Assembly: GCA_018417955.1 (NCBI GenBank) | Contig: JACTVC010000003.1 | Coordinates: 2,666,001 to 2,730,000 of the forward strand | Direction: 5' to 3' | DNA length: 64,000 nucleotides | Source of the DNA: Laccaria trichodermophora | Lineage: Eukaryota > Basidiomycota > Agaricomycetes > Agaricales > Hydnangiaceae | In this document: one piece after another, positions 59,323 through 64,000 of the stretch | Position numbering within the stretch: the stretch's first letter is position 1 | Layout of the letters: every line of letters begins with the position of its first letter | Translations under genes and position numbers: made by a program | Notes under the pieces: generated by a model | The model's input: only the letters and a program-made list of their open reading frames with translations | The model's database searches: none | What the model was told of the DNA's origin: nothing

Positions 59323-62300
59323 ATGCCCCTGTTCTCCAAGGCTGTGGCAGAACAAAGAGGGTCTCATCCCGCTCAAGCACCGCCAATATCAACAGCTAAA
59401 GCGCCTGGTAAACTTGAAAGCTTCTTTTATAGATCTAAACGGACAAGCACAACTTCCGAAGTGTCGTTTCAAAACCAATGCCCACATCACCACGCTCCTG
59501 CCATTATATCAAGACAAACGACTGGACCAGGGCTAGGACCGTACTACCGCAACCAGCAAGAGACAAGGACACGAGTGTACGCCCAACAAATCCCTATTCG
59601 TATGGACTCGACACAAAACCCCAGCCATCTACGTGATTTTGTGGAGGCGACGTACCAGCCCCCGCCCCCACCGCGAACACAAGGATCACGTCCATTACCT
59701 ACCCCTCCCCAACAACAGTCGGCCAACTTGAACCCGAGTCCACCATCATTGCCTCTCATGGATGAAACCCACCCAAATTCAAGCCAACCGTCACCGAATA
59801 GAAAGAAAGGATACAATTCACGGCTATCAGATACCAGTCCCATGCCACCACGTCATCCAAGCTACCTCCCTTTACCAAAGTATGAAGCAGAGCCAAGCTT
59901 CGACGACGATATCTCCGAGCTCTCCTCTAGTAACTCACCTGCTTCCCCCTCTGCAGCTCTATACCCCGGACCACCACGTACGCCCTCCTTGCCTGCTTAC
60001 ACCTACAATAGCACCCATCCGTACTTCCAAAGACAACATGAAGAAGACCAGCACCAGCACGTATACCCACCTAGACTGCACTTCCAGAGAATAAATGAAG
60101 AAGAGCAGCACCAACATGTATACCCTCCTAGACCCAGCTCTGCCGATACACATTACACCACTCCCCTCAGCGCCCCACAAGCCATCTCACCATCTTCGTC
60201 ATACTCACACACAACCTACCTGCCACCTACACCCATCCGTCTCGAATTCGACCCTTCCATGCCAATCAATGCATCCGACTACGTGTTCCCGCCTTTGCCA
60301 ACCACCGTCCCGGGTCGGTCTGGGGGCATAGACGAGCACGAGCAGCAAAACTCGAAAACACCAAAAGTGTACCCTGCCGGTCGGTCCGTGGCTCGTCCAA
60401 AAGGGAGCGAATCCCTTACAGTGCGCGTATCGAGTGGTGTGCAGCCGGTTAGTGGGAATACGAGTACGACGAGTGTGTCGCCGTTGTCGGATTTGTCGGT
60501 GCCGGTGCCGTTGGTGCCCCCTGCACATGCACAAGCACAAGCGAATCATAGGACACCGCTGCCCGTGGTGCCCCAGCATCGTCAAGTTCACCAACACGAT
60601 TCGATATCGCAGCCTTCGTCCTCCTCGTTACCTCTTTCCGTTCACGCGTCTACTTCTTCTTCTGTTCCCCGAGAAAAAGACAAAGACTCCACTAGTCCAA
60701 CTACAAGCACACCAGAACCAACACCATTCATCTTTCCCTCCGGTCGTTCCCGAGCCAACCCCAAAGCGAAACCCAAACCCAACACCACCCGAACCGACCC
60801 TTCGCCAACTCGGTTCAAGGGTCTTCGTCTCCTGAAAGACAAATCCAAGAAACCGGATAAAGGGAAGCAGAGAGAAAGGGATAAGCAGGTGGAAGATGGG
60901 AGTGAGATGCCGATGATGTCGATGTCGATGTCCGGGTCGAGTTCGAATTTCTCGGGTGTTGGGTCGACGGTTGATTTGGGAGGGGATGAGGTGTTTGATA
61001 TTCGGAGGGCTAGTAATAGTACTAGGATGAGTGCTGGAGTGACAACGGGAGGCAAGCCAAGGGTTAGGAATTATCCTTTGGATCCGTTTGATGCTGTTCT
61101 TCTTGACCAGTACGTTTTCACTCTGGTTTGTTGCTACTTGGTTTTTCTGAACTTTTGTTTGGATCAGTGACAGACGGACGGGGGAGCTGTTACGTCGTTT
61201 GAACACAACTGACTCGCCGACGTTCTATGACTATGGGGCATCGCCTCCTCGAAAGGTACTTGATCTTGGATGTGGACAAGGGTTTGTGTCTTTTTCTCTT
61301 ATTAACTGCGACTTACCTAATAGACGACAGACACTGGGTCGTTGAAGCTGCCATGAAATGGAGCGGATACGGGACCAAGGTGACTGGGTACGATAAAGTG
61401 AACATCTTATCGCCACTCGCTGTCCAACATAGGGTAAAAGGTCAAATCGAGTTTATTCGAGGGAATTTGTACGTGTTCCCCTACACTTTCTTGCTCATCC
61501 TCATCTTGATTCACATGTGCCATTCAGCCTAACACAACAACTCCCGTTCGACTCGCACACCTTCGACCTGATAAGAATGTCGTGCCTCACACTCTGCGTA
61601 CCCACAGACTCATGGGCACACGTATTCGAAGAAATCTATCGCGTACTCGCCCCAGGCGGACGACTGGAGTTGATTGAAGATACCATCATTTTCCCACCCC
61701 AACCCCCCATCACCCCTCTTCTCAACTTCGAATACCTCTTCGAAGATCTGCTTTCCAAGACATACGGCATCTCCCTCCATCCCGAGACGTTCATCTCGCA
61801 AATGATGAAAGATATATTTGGATACGGGGAGCTGGTGCAAGTCATGCATCTCTCCCTCGCTCACCGTGATCCCACACCCACACAGGAAGACCGAGACGAA
61901 GGTGCTGCTGCAAGCGAGACGGAGAGCAAGCCAACAACAGGTCTCCTCCTCCTCCCGTCAACCTTTCTCCCCATGGAGGCGGAAGAACTCGAGATGCACA
62001 CGACGAGACATATCAGAACATTGTTATCGTGCAAACATAAGCTGGTAGAACACGCCATCGAAACAGCTACCGAAGAAGACGTGAATGACGAGTTGGTGCA
62101 GGAGGCTCTGTATGAATACGAAAGGTGTGTATACCTTGTCCAACTCGTTTTGCATTTTGTTGATTCGGGAGGCTATGTAGCTCGATACATCAGAGGTTCC
62201 AGCCTACTATACACCTCGATGCGAATGGGCAGGTGTCGGACTCGCAGAATTCAGATTCGAGCGATGGGATGGGCAGTATCCGCACGTTCCGTGTGTTTGG

Positions 62301-62343
62301 GGCTATCAAGATGGAGAGAGTCGTGTTTACCTCTATTACTTGA
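59323..62343 (+). CDS. SAM-dependent methyltransferase with long disordered N-terminus
   Basis: Class-I methyltransferase. A very long Ser/Pro-rich low-complexity N-terminus (about 590 residues from MPLFSKAVAEQRGSHP, including a duplicated QHVYPPRL/QHVYPPRP segment) precedes the catalytic domain. The domain starts at NYPLDPFDAVLLDHDRRTGE, then FYDYGASPP, VLDLGCGQGHWVVEAAMKW (motif I, SAM binding), VTGYDKVNI, IEFIRGNFLTQQLPFDSHTF, DLIRMSCLTLCVP (motif IV/V) and LAPGGRLELIEDTIIFPPQP, with a helical C-terminus TFLPMEAEELEMHTTRHIRT. Introns at 61110-61168, 61282-61330, about 61469-61528 and 62126-62192 keep phase. After the last one the frame RFQPTIHLDANG...VVFTSIT ends at 62343. Substrate unknown; similar architecture is common in Agaricomycetes. 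Confidence 0.85.
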
Positions 62344-62635
62344 CGATGGGCTTTATCCACAACGATGTTGTGTGTCTTGGAATGTCCACTGGCCACTTTG
62401 GGCCGTTAGCGATTGCTTCATCCACTGCGTGAATATAAACGTCGTCTTCAAAGTTATTGGGAGATGTACACCTGGATGGGAACTTAAGAGAAAGTCGCCA
62501 ATCACAGAGTGAACTAGTCAGGGGATAGTGACTTTGAGGCTGGTCGTGAAGCGCTGTTTCTATTCCAGGCCAGGGGCATGTAGCAACAGCGGCGTGTAAG
62601 ATAGCGAATCGAAGATATCCATGCATAAGATTTGA
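62344..62635. other. Convergent 3' spacer
   Basis: Lies between the 3' ends of the methyltransferase and the FunK1 kinase. No further signal was recognised. Confidence 0.4.
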
Positions 62636-64000
62636 CTATGCAACTACAGAATTTCCGCGAGGTGTTGCTCCAATCGCAGCCATGAAAGTTTCAAATGTCA
62701 GCTTTCCATCACAGGTAACATAGTCATAAGTAGCGTTGGGCGACGGATTCCATCTTGGCTTGTGGACATACACGTCGTGGAAGAGGTCCCAAAGGGGTCG
62801 TAGCCACTCCTTTCGAAGTGATTCGAAATCTTGTTGGATAGTTGAAAATATAACATCCATCGCATCCTCGCTGGATAAGAATGCAAATTTTTTGTCCTGA
62901 CCGCCAGCCATCCATGCTTCAAAGGAGGGGTGTGCCTTTCCAGTTCTATATTGCATTCCTGTCTTCAGGTCGTAGTGGATCGCAGCCCATAGGAGAATGT
63001 AAAAGAGCGACTCTAGGTCGTGCCGGTAATAGTGGGTCCATGCATCCTTTTGACTTAGAAGATCACACGCCATGAAAGGTGTGGTTCCAGTGCGGTGAGT
63101 GGCGGTACTTCGAATGGGAATACCATCTCCGTCAACCGTTGATGACATGTCCCAGTCATTGACGACTCCCTTGACCTTCTTAGCATTGTCCACCGAGTAG
63201 AGCATCAAGTTGTCCTCGCTGAGATCGCGATGTAAAACGCGACCGTCTTTCCATGCGTGATAATGACCTGCGGGATTGTCAACCCAACTGAATAGTAAAA
63301 GACTTGGAACGACATACATTCCACGCAATCAAGAAATGCTTGCTTGAATTTGTTAAGGTCACCAGCTTCCCACAAACATTCGTACTGTTTTCCTGCCATT
63401 GCATGGAGATAGCGCGGCTTAATACTGTGACGGAGCGGCATCTTGAGGCCTAGGCGAGTCCACGGTAGGTCAAGGTCTTTTGGCTGATAAGTGGTATGAT
63501 ACTTGATGTCCGGCAAGTGGTCCGCCCAATCAGGGATCGCTTCTCGAAGAGCCGAAATCGTCTCGCCTTCAGGAGTACGAAATAGCCACTGCCAGCTCAT
63601 TTTCAAAGCTAGAAGGGGGTCTTCAACGATATCGTTGTCGTTTACCTCCTGGACCGAAAAAACCGAAGTACCGCGACCAACGATTCCATAGTAATTCGAT
63701 AGGGTTTCCTTGAAGCGGAAGCGAGGTACCCTTTTCTTTTCGCTACCGGTGGGAGGCAACATGATGAAGCATTTGTCAACAGCCTTTTTAGCAGGTGTCT
63801 CGGCGGGTGACTCTCCGGGAGCCGTCTCCACCTCCGGTTCTTCCACCTCAGGCTGTGTTACAGCTGACTCCTCGATCGCTGGCGCTGTGATCTCCAATGT
63901 CCGAGCATCTGTATTCGGGAGGGTTCCTTCCAAACGTAGCTCCCCTGGTCCAGGAGCTTCATGGTCGTTATCCGTCGCCGACTGAACTGGAAGAGAGGGA
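62636..64000 (-). CDS. Fungal-type protein kinase (FunK1), 5' end outside the window
   Basis: FunK1 kinase of the fungal expansion (Pkinase_fungal). The N-terminal region visible here is acidic and Pro/Glu-rich (TQPEVEEPEVETAPGESPAE). The kinase core follows: NYYGIVGRGTSVFSVQE (Gly-rich loop), LLALKMSWQW (strand-3 Lys), IPDWADHLPDIKYH, LRHSIKPRYLHAM (hinge side), then across an intron (63317-63268) CHYHAWKDGRVLHRDLSEDN (HRD), VKGVVNDWDMSS (DWD in place of DFG, usual in this family), HRTGTTPFMACDLL, HYYRHDLESLFYILLWAAIH and the end ATPRGNSVVA. The frame stays open to the right edge, so the start is not in the window. The active-site set looks intact. Confidence 0.92.

Noticed and set aside
62190..62512. 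Longer C-terminus for the methyltransferase by reading straight on after 62192
   Set aside because: The frame reached with the acceptor two bases later gives RFQPTIHLDANG and a near stop, a more protein-like ending; the other frame is Cys/Arg/Trp-rich and unlike the domain.

Overview
This window looks like genomic DNA of an agaricomycete (mushroom-forming basidiomycete). Introns are short (about 48-60 nt, GT...AG). The families present also fit: a fungal-type FunK1 kinase, a basidiomycete-style cytochrome P450, an AA9 polysaccharide monooxygenase relic, an XPG/PIN nuclease and a DIRS-order retroelement. No rRNA, canonical tRNA, CRISPR array or prokaryotic operon was seen.

Layout: (1) 1-1842 holds a divergent pair, the 5' part of a P450 gene (minus) and an intact coproporphyrinogen III oxidase gene (plus), 96 bp apart. 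(2) 1.9-11 kb is gene-poor and decayed: direct duplications, a PfpI-like relic, a casein kinase 1 relic, a 76-bp-arm inverted repeat, small hairpins and a GA-rich minisatellite, plus the first of five intact copies of an unrecognised three-exon gene family (5911-6503). (3) 11.2-17.0 kb is a minus-strand retroelement (gag-like, RT-RNase H, tyrosine recombinase) with unusual stem-loop clusters at both ends. (4) 18.0-22.4 kb carries an XPG/GEN1-like nuclease followed on the same strand by a Crypton-like tyrosine recombinase. (5) 22.7-26.7 kb is repeat-rich: a 1.9-kb foldback element, a perfect 40-bp palindrome and tandem repeats. (6) 27.0-32.0 kb is a decayed DDE transposase with a 3'-5' exonuclease-like domain inside the catalytic core. 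(7) 32.6-41 kb contains another family copy, two tandem PfpI genes, the purine gene ADE17, a convergent HD-domain nucleotidase (HDDC2/YGK1 type) and a small foldback MITE. (8) 42-58.5 kb is an array of decaying segmental duplicates built from the same ingredients: the three-exon family, PfpI, a kinase, the ADE17 3' end and HDDC2 exon 1. It also holds an 803-bp hAT-like MITE with a clean 8-bp target duplication and an AA9 relic. Only the three-exon family genes and the last PfpI gene stayed intact. (9) 59.3-64 kb has a methyltransferase with a long disordered N-terminus and a FunK1 kinase cut by the window edge.

How the genes relate: conserved metabolism is represented by heme synthesis (CPOX, beside a heme-enzyme gene) and purine metabolism (ADE17 beside a nucleotidase). 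Most of the rest is accessory DNA shaped by duplication and by at least four kinds of mobile element. The most promising unexplained items are the five-copy three-exon family, the nuclease-recombinase pair, the exonuclease-bearing transposase and the cloverleaf-like DNA at the retroelement 5' end. All functional statements are by pattern recognition; no searches were run.
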